64,000 nt of DNA from Streptomyces finlayi (GTDB lineage: Bacteria > Actinomycetota > Actinomycetes > Streptomycetales > Streptomycetaceae): assembly GCF_014216315.1 (NCBI RefSeq), contig NZ_CP045702.1:7254001-7318000 (forward strand), read 5' to 3'. This document shows, piece after piece, positions 50,662-58,653 of the stretch. Position 1 is the stretch's first letter. Every line of letters starts with the position of its first letter. Both the position numbers and the translations under genes were made by a program. The notes under the pieces are model-generated. The model had not been told where the DNA came from. It did not search any database and saw nothing but the letters and a program-made list of their open reading frames with translations.

Positions 50662-51820
50662 GGAACCCGTGGCCGTCGTCGGCATCGGCCAGACCAAGCA
50701 CGTCTCCGCCCGGCACGACGTCTCCATCGCAGGCCTGGTCCGCGAGGCCGCCGTCCGCGCACTGGAGGACGCGGGACTGGGCTGGGCGGACATCGACGCC
50801 GTCGTCATCGGCAAGGCCCCCGACTTCTTCGAGGGCGTGATGATGCCGGAGCTCTACCTCGCCGACGCGCTCGGCGCCGTCGGGAAACCCATGCTCCGCG
50901 TCCACACCGCGGGATCGGTCGGCGGCTCGACGGCACTCGTCGCCGCCAACCTCGTCGCCGCCCGCGTCCACCGCACCGTCCTCACCCTCGCCTTCGAGAA
51001 ACAGTCCGAGTCGAACGCCATGTGGGGTCTTTCGCTGCCCGTCCCCTTCCAGCAGCCGCTGCTGGCCGGCGCCGGCGGCTTCTTCGCCCCGCACGTTCGC
51101 GCCTACATGCGCCGCACCGGAGCCCCCGAAACGGTCGGCTCCCTCGTCGCTTACAAGGACCGGCGCAACGCCCTCCTGAACCCGTACGCGCACATCCGGG
51201 ACCCCGGCATCACCCTGGCGAAGATCCAGGCGGCTCCCATGCTCTGGGACCCGATCCGGTACTCCGAGACCTGTCCCTCCTCCGACGGCGCCTGCGCCAT
51301 GATCCTCACCGACCGGAGCGGAGCGGCCCGTTCGCCGCATCCGCCCGCCTGGGTGCACGGCGGAGCCATGCGCAGCGAACCGACACTGTTCGCCGGCAAG
51401 GACTTCGTATCGCCGCGGGCCGGCAAGGACTGCGCGGCCGACGTCTACCGGCAGTCGGGCATCACCGACCCGCGCCGTGAGATCGACGCCGTCGAGATGT
51501 ACGTCCCGTTCTCCTGGTACGAGCCCATGTGGCTGGAGAACCTCGGATTCGCGGTCGAGGGCGAAGGCTGGAAGCTCACCGAGTCCGGTGCCACCGAGCT
51601 CGGGGGAGACCTGCCGGTGAACCCTTCGGGTGGAGTCCTGTCCACCAACCCCATCGGGGCCTCCGGCATGATCCGCTTCGCGGAGGCGGCGCTCCAGGTG
51701 CGCGGGCAGGCGGGCGAGCACCAGGTGGACGGCGCCCGGAAGGCGCTCGGTCACGCCTATGGAGGAGGGGCGCAGTTCTTCTCGATGTGGCTCGTCGGTT
51801 CCCACCCGCCGACGAGCTGA
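50654..51820 (+). CDS. Thiolase-fold lipid-transfer-type protein, Ltp3-like
   Basis: Protein of 388 residues overlapping the previous gene by 8 nt. EPVAVVGIGQTKHVSARHDVSIAGLVREAAVRALEDAGL and RVHTAGSVGGSTALVAANLVAA show the thiolase fold. The Cys position is replaced by small residues (AGSVGG), and NPSGGVLSTNPIGASGMIRFAEAALQ replaces the GHP His with Asn. It ends GHAYGGGAQFFSMWLVG. This matches the Ltp3/SCP-x-like group (Rv3523 type) and pairs with the previous protein as a likely heteromer. Retro-aldol cleavage of a beta-hydroxy sterol-CoA is the precedent; the actual reaction is not shown by sequence. Confidence 0.82.
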   Translation: MSEEPVAVVGIGQTKHVSARHDVSIAGLVREAAVRALEDAGLGWADIDAVVIGKAPDFFEGVMMPELYLADALGAVGKPMLRVHTAGSVGGSTALVAANLVAARVHRTVLTLAFEKQSESNAMWGLSLPVPFQQPLLAGAGGFFAPHVRAYMRRTGAPETVGSLVAYKDRRNALLNPYAHIRDPGITLAKIQAAPMLWDPIRYSETCPSSDGACAMILTDRSGAARSPHPPAWVHGGAMRSEPTLFAGKDFVSPRAGKDCAADVYRQSGITDPRREIDAVEMYVPFSWYEPMWLENLGFAVEGEGWKLTESGATELGGDLPVNPSGGVLSTNPIGASGMIRFAEAALQVRGQAGEHQVDGARKALGHAYGGGAQFFSMWLVGSHPPTS

Positions 51821-52039
51821 ACGGCCCCGGCCACCCAATCGGCCGGCACTGTCGTCATGCGCATGTCCGATTGCCCGCCTCGCTCCGGACCTCGCCCTCA
51901 CGATCCGCCACGTCGGCCGGGGCGGCGTCGCCGAAGGCCTCGACACCCCCGGGGCCTCACCCAGTGGACCCGGGAGCGCCCCAGCACCCTGCACGGGGCA
52001 GGGGCACGGGGCACGGCACGGCGTGCGGCGCGGCAGGGG

Positions 52040-52147
52040 ACGTGGCAGGCCGACGCGCGCCCCCGCCAGGAGTGGTGCGAGCCGTCCTGCGGCAATCGTG
52101 CCCGGGTGGCCCGCCACCACGAGCGGCACCGCGCCCCGCAGCCGTAA
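52040..52147 (+). pseudogene. CGNR zinc-finger C-terminal remnant
   Basis: In the gap after the thiolase-fold operon, one frame ends EWCEPSCGNRARVARHHERHRAPQP and stops at 52147. CGNR followed by basic residues is the hallmark of the C-terminal zinc finger of the ABATE/CGNR transcription-factor family. Upstream codons do not match the rest of such a protein, so only its end survives. The interval 51821-52040 shows no supported gene. Confidence 0.5.
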
Positions 52148-52157
52148 CCTGGCGCCC

Positions 52158-52559
52158 ATGACTGGCGAGCGCGATCTGCGAACCCTGCTGAAGAGCATGC
52201 GACCCGAGCTCAACCCCGGCCGCTACGTGTTCACCACCGTGCCGGACGGACCGGTGCCCGAGGGCGTCTCGCCCGTGGTCACGGTCACCGAGCGCGAGGG
52301 ACTGACTCTGGTCCTGCCGGAGACGGAAGCGGACACGGCAGGTCTGGCCTACGCGTACGTGGCCGGCTGGATCACCCTCAGGGTGCGTTCGGCGCTGGAC
52401 GCCGTAGGGCTGACCGCGGCGGTGGCCCTGGCCCTGACGGACGCCGGAATCAGCTGCAACGTGGTCGCCGGCTATCACCACGACCACCTCTTCGTCCCTC
52501 ACCAGCGGGCCGCCGAGGCCGTGAGCGTACTGGAGCGGCTGGCCGCCGAGTCAGCCTGA
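52158..52559 (+). CDS. ACT-domain protein
   Basis: Protein of 133 residues. The whole chain looks like two adjacent ACT-like units: YVFTTVPDGPVPEGVSPVVTVTEREGLTLVLPE, then AYVAGWITLRVRSALDAVGLTAAVALALTDAGISCNVVAGYHHDHLFVPHQRAAEAVSVLERL. This is the stand-alone ACT family of about 130 residues in bacteria, often annotated ACT_7. Such proteins may bind an amino acid and regulate an enzyme in trans. There is no informative neighbour. ATG 52158 has only a weak ribosome site. Confidence 0.75.
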   Translation: MTGERDLRTLLKSMRPELNPGRYVFTTVPDGPVPEGVSPVVTVTEREGLTLVLPETEADTAGLAYAYVAGWITLRVRSALDAVGLTAAVALALTDAGISCNVVAGYHHDHLFVPHQRAAEAVSVLERLAAESA

Positions 52560-52683
52560 GGCAGCGGCGGCCGCACCGGCTCCGGGCACCGCCACCCCCG
52601 GCTCACCCGGAAAGCGCCGGTCACGGCCGCCCCGGGGCCGGGCCCGGCTCCGCAACGTGAGCCGGGACACGTAACATGTCGGC

Positions 52684-53184
52684 ATGTCCTTCCTCCGCCG
52701 CCGTAGCGCCGCCACACCCGCGGGCCCGGACTTCGACGTCCTGGCCATGGACCCGGGGGACTGGCCCGGTAACCTCGGCGCCGGTCTGCTTCCTGCCCCC
52801 GACGGGACCTGCCAGGGCGTGTTTCTGCGGTACGACCTGTTCGGCGGGCGCGGCCCGGCGATGATCATCGGAAATCTGCCCGAGGGCTCGCCCGCCCGCG
52901 AGACCGAAGAGGGCCAGGTCCCCTTCGAGGTCGCCCAGCTGCTCCTCGCGCTCGAGAACGACGAGCCGGTCGAGGTGACGGGCACCGAGGACTCCCCGGT
53001 CATGCAGGGCGACAACCTCCTGATCGTCCGCCGCGTCAAGCTCTCCGAGAGCCGCATCTCCTGCGTTCAGTTCGACCGGAGCGACGGTGTCCTGGTCACC
53101 ATCGCCAGCTGGGACCGGCCGATCACCGACGATCTGTACGCGCTGCTGAAGCCGCTCCCCGCCGAACTCTTCCAGCAGGGCTGA
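52684..53184 (+). CDS. Conserved hypothetical protein upstream of geosmin synthase
   Basis: Protein of 166 residues, soluble and acidic. No domain is recognised. DPGDWPGNLGAGLLPAPDGTCQGVFLRYDLFGGRGPAMIIGNLPEGSPARETEEGQVPFEVAQLLLALENDEPVEVTG is a well-structured sequence with clear codon bias. The terminator at 53225 separates it from the convergent geosmin synthase gene. It may be an uncharacterised Streptomyces core protein; no function is proposed. Confidence 0.65.
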   Translation: MSFLRRRSAATPAGPDFDVLAMDPGDWPGNLGAGLLPAPDGTCQGVFLRYDLFGGRGPAMIIGNLPEGSPARETEEGQVPFEVAQLLLALENDEPVEVTGTEDSPVMQGDNLLIVRRVKLSESRISCVQFDRSDGVLVTIASWDRPITDDLYALLKPLPAELFQQG

Positions 53185-53224
53185 AACGTCCCGCCAGGGG
53201 CCCGCTCACTTCTGTCCAAGCCTG

Positions 53225-53251
53225 AGCCGCCTCCGTCCAAGAGGCGGCTTT
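53225..53251. terminator. Hairpin between convergent hypothetical and geosmin synthase genes
   Basis: AGCCGCCTC (53225-53233) and GAGGCGGCT (53241-53249) pair over a 7-nt loop, and a short T run follows. It can serve the plus-strand gene, and in reverse the geosmin synthase. Confidence 0.75.
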
Positions 53252-53326
53252 GGCATGCGCCACCGGCCATCCGCGGCAGCCTGTCCGCCGGCGGCGAGCG
53301 GACGTCAAGGCCCTCGCGGGCCGACG

Positions 53327-55549
53327 CTACGTGCCCACGGGCTGAGGCGTCAGCAGGGAGTTCACCACCCTTGCGGCCGATGTGCCGATCCCCGTGGGCC
53401 CGTTGAGGTGCCACGGAGACCCGCCCGTACCCGAACGCAGGTCGGCGTCGTAGTAGCGGACGCAGTAGCGGTGCCAGTTCAGAATCCCGGCCATCCAGTT
53501 CTGCAGATCGATCACATAGGTGTCGAGAATCTCGCGGGCCTCCACCCCGAGCGCGAAGTCGTCGTACAGCACCGGAAGTTCATGCTCGATGACGTGCTGG
53601 AACTGCCGCATCCTGCCCTTCATCAGCTCGTGCACCATGGACACGCCCGTCGGGTAGTCCACTCCGAAGAAGTTCTGCACGACCAGCACGGAGTTGTGCA
53701 CCTCACCCTCGTACTCGATCTCCTTCTGGTACGAAAAGAGATCGTTGAGAAGTACCGCGTAGTCGACCGCGGCGTTCTCCAGCGAGCGGATCGGCCCACT
53801 GCGGTAGACCTCGGCGGGCACCCGGTCGCCGTGTGCGAGCCGGCACAGCCGCATCGTCATGTCCGCGCCGAAGGTGAACCGCCGCATCTCGATGTAGTCG
53901 ACGGGGTCGGGAATGCGGTTCTGTGCCTGGTTGGACAGCTCCCAGAGCCAGCTGTTGAGCATGTCGTCGACCGCCTTGCGGAACGTACACCGCGAAGCGT
54001 CGTCCATCGGCCCGGCCGTCCGCTCCCACAGATCGGCGAGTCCGCGCTCCATCGCGTCGGACGGCTCGGGAACCGGCCCGCCGTCCAGGGGCATGAACAG
54101 CCGCAGCCGCTCGTTGGCCGCCCACGCCCCGGCCACATCACGGGTCCGCCCGTAGATCACCGGATAGAGGTCGTCGCCGTACGTCCCCCACGTCAGCCAG
54201 TTCGACGAGAGGTCCAGCTCCTCCGGTGTGGCGTCCGGGTCGAGGCCCGCCGAGCAGAGCGGCAGATCGATGTTCCGCGCCCGCCGCTCGTCCCAGATGT
54301 GCGAGCCAGGCCGCCCCGGCAGCCCTTCGAGCATGCCCATCCGCCGCGCCCACACGATGTTCCGGTCCCGGGCGGCCGACAGGTGCGGGCTGAGGGCGAG
54401 CGCGTACGGGAAGTCGAAGTCGGGCAGCAGGGACGGGCCGACATGCTGGAACGGCACATGCGAGTGGCTGCGCAGCCGGGCCGCCTTCGCCCGCGGGGTG
54501 AAGCGGATCGAGGCGGCGGCCATGCCCCAGCCGGGTTCGGCGGGCCCGGCCTGCACTCCGCCGCCGTTCATGTAGCGACTGGACCTCATGTGCCACTCGT
54601 GACCGCCGGACTGCCAGTCCTGGAGCCCCTTGGTGTACGCGAAGACCGCGGCGGTCTCCGCGGCGTCGAGCCCCTTCTCCGCGCAGAGCGGCCCCACCTC
54701 CGTGAGCGCGGTGTTCTCGAACTGCTGGAGCCGTGACGTCAGCAGGTCGTTGACGGCGTCGGCGGCCTCCTGCGTCGTACACCCGAGGAAGTGCTCGAGG
54801 ACCAGCACACCGTTGCTGTTCTCCTTCTCGTCCTCCACCTCGCGCTGGTAGGAGAAGAGGTCGTTCCGCAGATGCACCGCGTCCGAGAAGGCGTCCCGCA
54901 GCACTCCCAGTGGCCGGGAGCCGGCCACCGAGGCCGGGACCTCCGCGTCCGCCGCGAACTCCACCAGTCCGGCCGACCAGGGCGCCCCACCGACCTTTCG
55001 GCGCATCTCGATGTACTCGACGGGGTTGGCGATCCGTCCCTCGTCCATGTTGGAGAGTTCCCACAGGGACTCGTTCAGGAGATGCTCGGTGTTCTCCGCG
55101 AACCGTGCCCGCCAGGCCTGCGACATGGACGGCACCGTACGTGCCCACAGGTCGGCGAGCCCCGCCTCGACCGGGTTCTCCGGCTCAGGAGTTCCGTCGG
55201 CCGGAACCATCGGCATGAAGGCCGGCAGCCGCTCCAGATACCTCTTCCCGCCCTCCCGGTCCAGTGAGCGCTTGAAGGTCTCCAGGAAGTGGTCGTCGAA
55301 GAAGAAGACCCACACGTACCAGTCGGTGACCAGGGAGAGGACGTCGGCGGAGCAGTCGGGGTGGGTGTACGCGCAGAGCAGGGCGTAGTCGTGGGCATCG
55401 AGGTCCCTCTCCTCCCAGATTCCGGACCCCTCCAGCATGTTCATCCGGCGCGCCCACTCCTTGGTGTGGCGCCGGGCCTCCTCCACATGAGGGTTGAGCC
55501 GTGCCGGATACGGAACATAGAAGTCCGGCAGTGAGAAGGGCTGTGCCAT
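53327..55549 (-). CDS. geoA: Geosmin synthase (bifunctional sesquiterpene cyclase)
   Basis: Protein of 740 residues, near the usual 726. It has two terpene-cyclase domains. The N-terminal one has the metal-binding DDHFLE (about 85-90) and NDLFSYQREVEDEKE. It makes germacradienol and germacrene D from farnesyl diphosphate. The C-terminal one has DDLYPVIYG and NDLFSYQKEIEYEGE, and converts germacradienol to geosmin with release of acetone. Both sets of motifs are intact. The start at 55549 is weakly marked (GGAAAGG upstream). Geosmin gives the earthy smell of Streptomyces, which supports the organism call. Confidence 0.96.
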   Translation of the reverse strand: MAQPFSLPDFYVPYPARLNPHVEEARRHTKEWARRMNMLEGSGIWEERDLDAHDYALLCAYTHPDCSADVLSLVTDWYVWVFFFDDHFLETFKRSLDREGGKRYLERLPAFMPMVPADGTPEPENPVEAGLADLWARTVPSMSQAWRARFAENTEHLLNESLWELSNMDEGRIANPVEYIEMRRKVGGAPWSAGLVEFAADAEVPASVAGSRPLGVLRDAFSDAVHLRNDLFSYQREVEDEKENSNGVLVLEHFLGCTTQEAADAVNDLLTSRLQQFENTALTEVGPLCAEKGLDAAETAAVFAYTKGLQDWQSGGHEWHMRSSRYMNGGGVQAGPAEPGWGMAAASIRFTPRAKAARLRSHSHVPFQHVGPSLLPDFDFPYALALSPHLSAARDRNIVWARRMGMLEGLPGRPGSHIWDERRARNIDLPLCSAGLDPDATPEELDLSSNWLTWGTYGDDLYPVIYGRTRDVAGAWAANERLRLFMPLDGGPVPEPSDAMERGLADLWERTAGPMDDASRCTFRKAVDDMLNSWLWELSNQAQNRIPDPVDYIEMRRFTFGADMTMRLCRLAHGDRVPAEVYRSGPIRSLENAAVDYAVLLNDLFSYQKEIEYEGEVHNSVLVVQNFFGVDYPTGVSMVHELMKGRMRQFQHVIEHELPVLYDDFALGVEAREILDTYVIDLQNWMAGILNWHRYCVRYYDADLRSGTGGSPWHLNGPTGIGTSAARVVNSLLTPQPVGT

Positions 55550-55875
55550 GTGCCTGCGGCCTTTCCGAGTACCTCCGCGCATCCGCGCACTGCTGGCGCG
55601 GACCGGTCCTGTCCGCGCCAGCACTACCCCTCGGCCATACGAGGCACGCATGACGCGAACTAGTCACACAAGTGCGGCGGATCGGGGCCGGCCCGTGAAA
55701 CTCGGGTAACAGGATCCGGCAGCACACCTGGCGGATCTTTCGGACCGCAGGTCAGGACCCCATTCAGTGGTCTCATCCAGTGGCTCGTCACCCCATGCGC
55801 GCAACACACTTGACGCACCATCACTCCCCGCCACAGAGTGTGTGCGCCCACCACCGGCTCCCCAGAAGGGTTGTC
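55550..55875. other. 326-bp intergenic region between geosmin synthase and amidase
   Basis: Divergent starts flank this stretch. It holds the two promoters, but I can identify neither -10/-35 boxes nor a palindromic operator with confidence, and no ORF with codon bias. It is probably regulatory only. Confidence 0.5.
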
Positions 55876-57207
55876 ATGACGTCCAGGAAACGGACCGGAC
55901 TCGCTCTCGCGTTGACCACGGTGGGGGCGCTCGGCGTCGCACCGCTCGCACCGGTGGCCCACGCGGGGACGGACACGGTGAGACCGGAGTGCCCGCGCGC
56001 TCTCGGCTGCGACTGGGTCCCGGCGGCCTACCAGCAGACTGGCGACCCGGCCGACAAGGAGACGTACGGCAATTACGACACGGCGGACCGGCCGAAGACC
56101 AACAAGATCAAGTTCATCGTGCTGCACGACACCGAGGTCGACTTCGACACGACGCTCAGGATCTTCCGGAACCCGCTGAACCAGAGCTCCGCCCACTACG
56201 TCGTCCGGTCCCACGACGGGCATGTCACGCAGATGGTGAAGAACAAGGACGTCGCCTGGCAGGCGGGCAACTGGTACCTCAACACCCATTCCATCGGCAT
56301 CGAGCAGGAAGGCGTCGCCGCCGAAGGCGCCAAGTGGTACACACCCGAGATGTACCGGTCGACAGCGAAGCTCGTACGCCATCTCGCCGCGGAGTACGAC
56401 ATCCCACTCGACCGCGAACACATCATCGGACACGACGCGGTGCCGCCCACCAGCACCTCCGGAACACGCAACATGCACTGGGACCCGGGCCCCTACTGGG
56501 ACTGGAACCGCTTCATGGCGCTGCTGGGCCGACCGAACGCGCCGACCGCGCCGGCCGGGAGTGAACTGGTCACCATCAGCCCTGACTTCCAGAACAACAA
56601 ACAGGCGTTCCGCGACTGCGAGAAGGGCGTCGACCTGCCGCTCCAGGGCAGCAGCGCCGTCCCGCTGCACACGGAGCCTGACGCCACCTCCCCGCTGTTC
56701 TCCGACCCGGGACTGCACCCCGACGGCTCACCCGGCACCAACTGCGCGGCTGACTGGGGCAGCAAGATCACCGCCGCCCAGCGAGCCGTGGTCGCCGGCC
56801 GTACCGAAGGCTGGACGGCGATCTGGTGGTCCGGCCAGAAGGCGTGGTTCAGGACCCCGGACGGGGAAGGGGTCACCACCCCCACCGCCGGATACGTCGT
56901 GAAGCCCAAGGCCGGAAGGAGCGAGGTACCGGTGTACGGAGTGGCCTACCCTGACAAAGCCGACTACCCGGCCGACTTCACGGGCGGGCGGTCCGGGACG
57001 GCGCTGCCGTACACGATCAAGACGGGGCAGACGTTTCCGGGCGGCGGCGAAGCACCCACCGGCTACTACTACGCACCGACGATCGACTCCTCCAAGCCGT
57101 ACGACCACACGTACTTCAGCGGCAGGGAGACGTACGTGACGGTCCAGATCGGCCACCGGATCGGCTTCGTGAAGACCTCGGACGTGGACGTGGTCCGCGC
57201 CCGCTGA
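55876..57207 (+). CDS. Secreted N-acetylmuramoyl-L-alanine amidase (amidase 2)
   Basis: Protein of 443 residues. The Sec signal peptide TSRKRTGLALALTTVGALGV is cleaved near APVAHA (about residue 31). The zinc amidase 2 domain (about 70-215) has FIVLHDTEVDFDTTLRIF with the first His ligand, SAHYVVRSHDGHVTQMV, and IIGHDAVPPTST with the later ligands (DPGPYWDWNRFM). It cleaves between muramic acid and the stem peptide of peptidoglycan. The C-terminal half (about 220-443) has SH3-like stretches for wall binding. GAAGGG lies upstream of ATG 55876. A terminator follows the stop. Confidence 0.9.
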   Translation: MTSRKRTGLALALTTVGALGVAPLAPVAHAGTDTVRPECPRALGCDWVPAAYQQTGDPADKETYGNYDTADRPKTNKIKFIVLHDTEVDFDTTLRIFRNPLNQSSAHYVVRSHDGHVTQMVKNKDVAWQAGNWYLNTHSIGIEQEGVAAEGAKWYTPEMYRSTAKLVRHLAAEYDIPLDREHIIGHDAVPPTSTSGTRNMHWDPGPYWDWNRFMALLGRPNAPTAPAGSELVTISPDFQNNKQAFRDCEKGVDLPLQGSSAVPLHTEPDATSPLFSDPGLHPDGSPGTNCAADWGSKITAAQRAVVAGRTEGWTAIWWSGQKAWFRTPDGEGVTTPTAGYVVKPKAGRSEVPVYGVAYPDKADYPADFTGGRSGTALPYTIKTGQTFPGGGEAPTGYYYAPTIDSSKPYDHTYFSGRETYVTVQIGHRIGFVKTSDVDVVRAR

Positions 57208-57226
57208 CAGCGGAGGGCCGCACACA

Positions 57227-57270
57227 GCGTGCTGCGGAACCGATGTGTCGGCACCGGTCCCGCAGCACGC
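57227..57270. terminator. Terminator-like hairpin between convergent amidase and phosphotransferase genes
   Basis: GCGTGCTGCGG (57227-57237) pairs with CCGCAGCACGC (57260-57270). The stem is 11 bp with a 22-nt loop. Confidence 0.7.
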
Positions 57271-57288
57271 CCTTCCCCGTCGATGCGG

Positions 57289-58422
57289 TCAGCGGGTTCC
57301 CACCGCGGCACGCACGGCGCGCCGCGCCATCGCGCAGTCGTCGTGCAGCCTGCGCAGCAGCAGCCTCTGCTCCTCGCCCGAGGAGAGCGCACCCGGCCTG
57401 TCCTGGCCGCCGCCCACGGACGGCGCCTCGCGCATGGTCCGCTGTACGGCGGTCTCGTACGTACGGATCTCCCGCGTCAGGACGAGCATGAGGTTCACCA
57501 GGAACGCATCACGCGCCGCGGGGCCGTTGACCTGGGCCAGCTGACTGATCTGGCGCCGCGCCAGCGGTGCGTCACCGAGCACCGCCCAGAGCGTCGCCAG
57601 GTCGTACCCCGGCAGATACCAGCCCGCGTGCTCCCAGTCGACCAGCACGGGGCCGGTGGGCGACAGCAGGATGTTCGACAGGAGCGCGTCTCCGTGACAG
57701 AACTGCCCCATGCCCTGCTTGTTGCCCGAGTGGGCGAGACCGTGCAGCAGCTTCTGCAGGTCACCCAGGTCACGGTCGGTGAAGAGCCCCAACTCGTGAT
57801 AGCGGGCGATCCGCGCAGGGTAGTCCAGGGGTGCCTCGAACAGGCCCGCCGGCGGCCGCCAGCCGTTGACCCGGTTGATCGCTCCGAGAGCCGCCCGCAC
57901 ATCCGCCCTCGGCGGAGCCTCCGCCGGATGCCTCGTCAGCGCCGCGACCCGTCCGGGCATACGCTCGATCACCAGCGTGCAGTTCTCCGGGTCCGCGGCG
58001 ATGAGCCGGGGTGCCCGCACCGGTGGGCGATGGCGGACGAAGGCGCGGTAGGCCGCTATTTCGTGCCGGAACCTCTCCATCCACGCGGGGGAGTGGTCCA
58101 GTAAACACTTGGCCACGGCGGTGGTGCGCCCCGTCGTGCCTACGATGAGGACAGACCGCCCACTGCGCCGCAGCACCTGCACGGGGTTGAACTCGGGACA
58201 GATGCGGTGCACCGAGGCGATGGCCATCCGCACCTGCGCGCCCTGAGGCCCGGACAAGTCGATTCTCCCGCTGAGCGGTTGCGTGCCCAGCCCCGCAGGC
58301 CGCCTGATCCGACCGAGGCCGGGCGCCGGTGCGGCGTGCGGGTCGAGATACGGTCCGCCACCCGCCCCCATGGGGCGGTACGGGCGGGGCGGGGCGGACA
58401 CGGAGGACGATGCTGTGTACAT
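57289..58422 (-). CDS. Aminoglycoside phosphotransferase-family kinase
   Basis: Protein of 377 residues. The N-terminal lobe includes LIVGTTGRTTAVAKCLLDHS, with Lys for ATP. The catalytic loop is FCHGDALLSNILLSPTGPVLVDWEHAGWY, with the Brenner HGD and the metal-binding D of VDWEH. The family phosphorylates aminoglycosides, choline, homoserine or other metabolites; the low-complexity N-terminus (residues 1-45) is not part of the fold. ATG 58422 is chosen, with GAAGGGATC upstream. The divergent neighbour is the NsdA-like regulator. The substrate is unknown and antibiotic resistance should not be assumed. Confidence 0.8.
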   Translation of the reverse strand: MYTASSSVSAPPRPYRPMGAGGGPYLDPHAAPAPGLGRIRRPAGLGTQPLSGRIDLSGPQGAQVRMAIASVHRICPEFNPVQVLRRSGRSVLIVGTTGRTTAVAKCLLDHSPAWMERFRHEIAAYRAFVRHRPPVRAPRLIAADPENCTLVIERMPGRVAALTRHPAEAPPRADVRAALGAINRVNGWRPPAGLFEAPLDYPARIARYHELGLFTDRDLGDLQKLLHGLAHSGNKQGMGQFCHGDALLSNILLSPTGPVLVDWEHAGWYLPGYDLATLWAVLGDAPLARRQISQLAQVNGPAARDAFLVNLMLVLTREIRTYETAVQRTMREAPSVGGGQDRPGALSSGEEQRLLLRRLHDDCAMARRAVRAAVGTR

Positions 58423-58564
58423 GAGCGAGACAGATCCCTTCGTGCGCCGACAAGTTGCGTGCGCCACCCCGGTCGGCGGCCGTCAGGCACCCTGGGGAGT
58501 ACCTAGGGCTGCCGGGCGGGGTGGCGCTTTCCTACCTGACACCGGCTCACGGGTGGCAGACCAT

Positions 58565-58591
58565 CTGGCGCACCCTGGCGAACCCTGGCGA
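58565..58591. repeat. Short direct repeats in the divergent promoter region
   Basis: CTGGCG occurs three times at 10-bp steps (TCTGGCGC, ACCCTGGCGA, ACCCTGGCGA). One helical turn per repeat would put half-sites on the same DNA face, so this may be a regulator site. Function unproven. Confidence 0.35.
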
Positions 58592-58653
58592 ATAGCCGAC
58601 CCGCATCTGCCGGCGGGTTAGTGTCAAGTCAGCCGAGAACCTGGGGGCTTGAC

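Noticed and set aside
53327..55549. A larger terpene biosynthetic cluster around geosmin synthase
   Set aside because: Flanking genes are an unrelated conserved protein and an amidase. Geosmin synthase normally stands alone.
57289..58422. Aminoglycoside resistance gene
   Set aside because: The family is broad and no resistance cluster is nearby. Many APH-fold proteins in Streptomyces act on metabolites, so resistance is not claimed.
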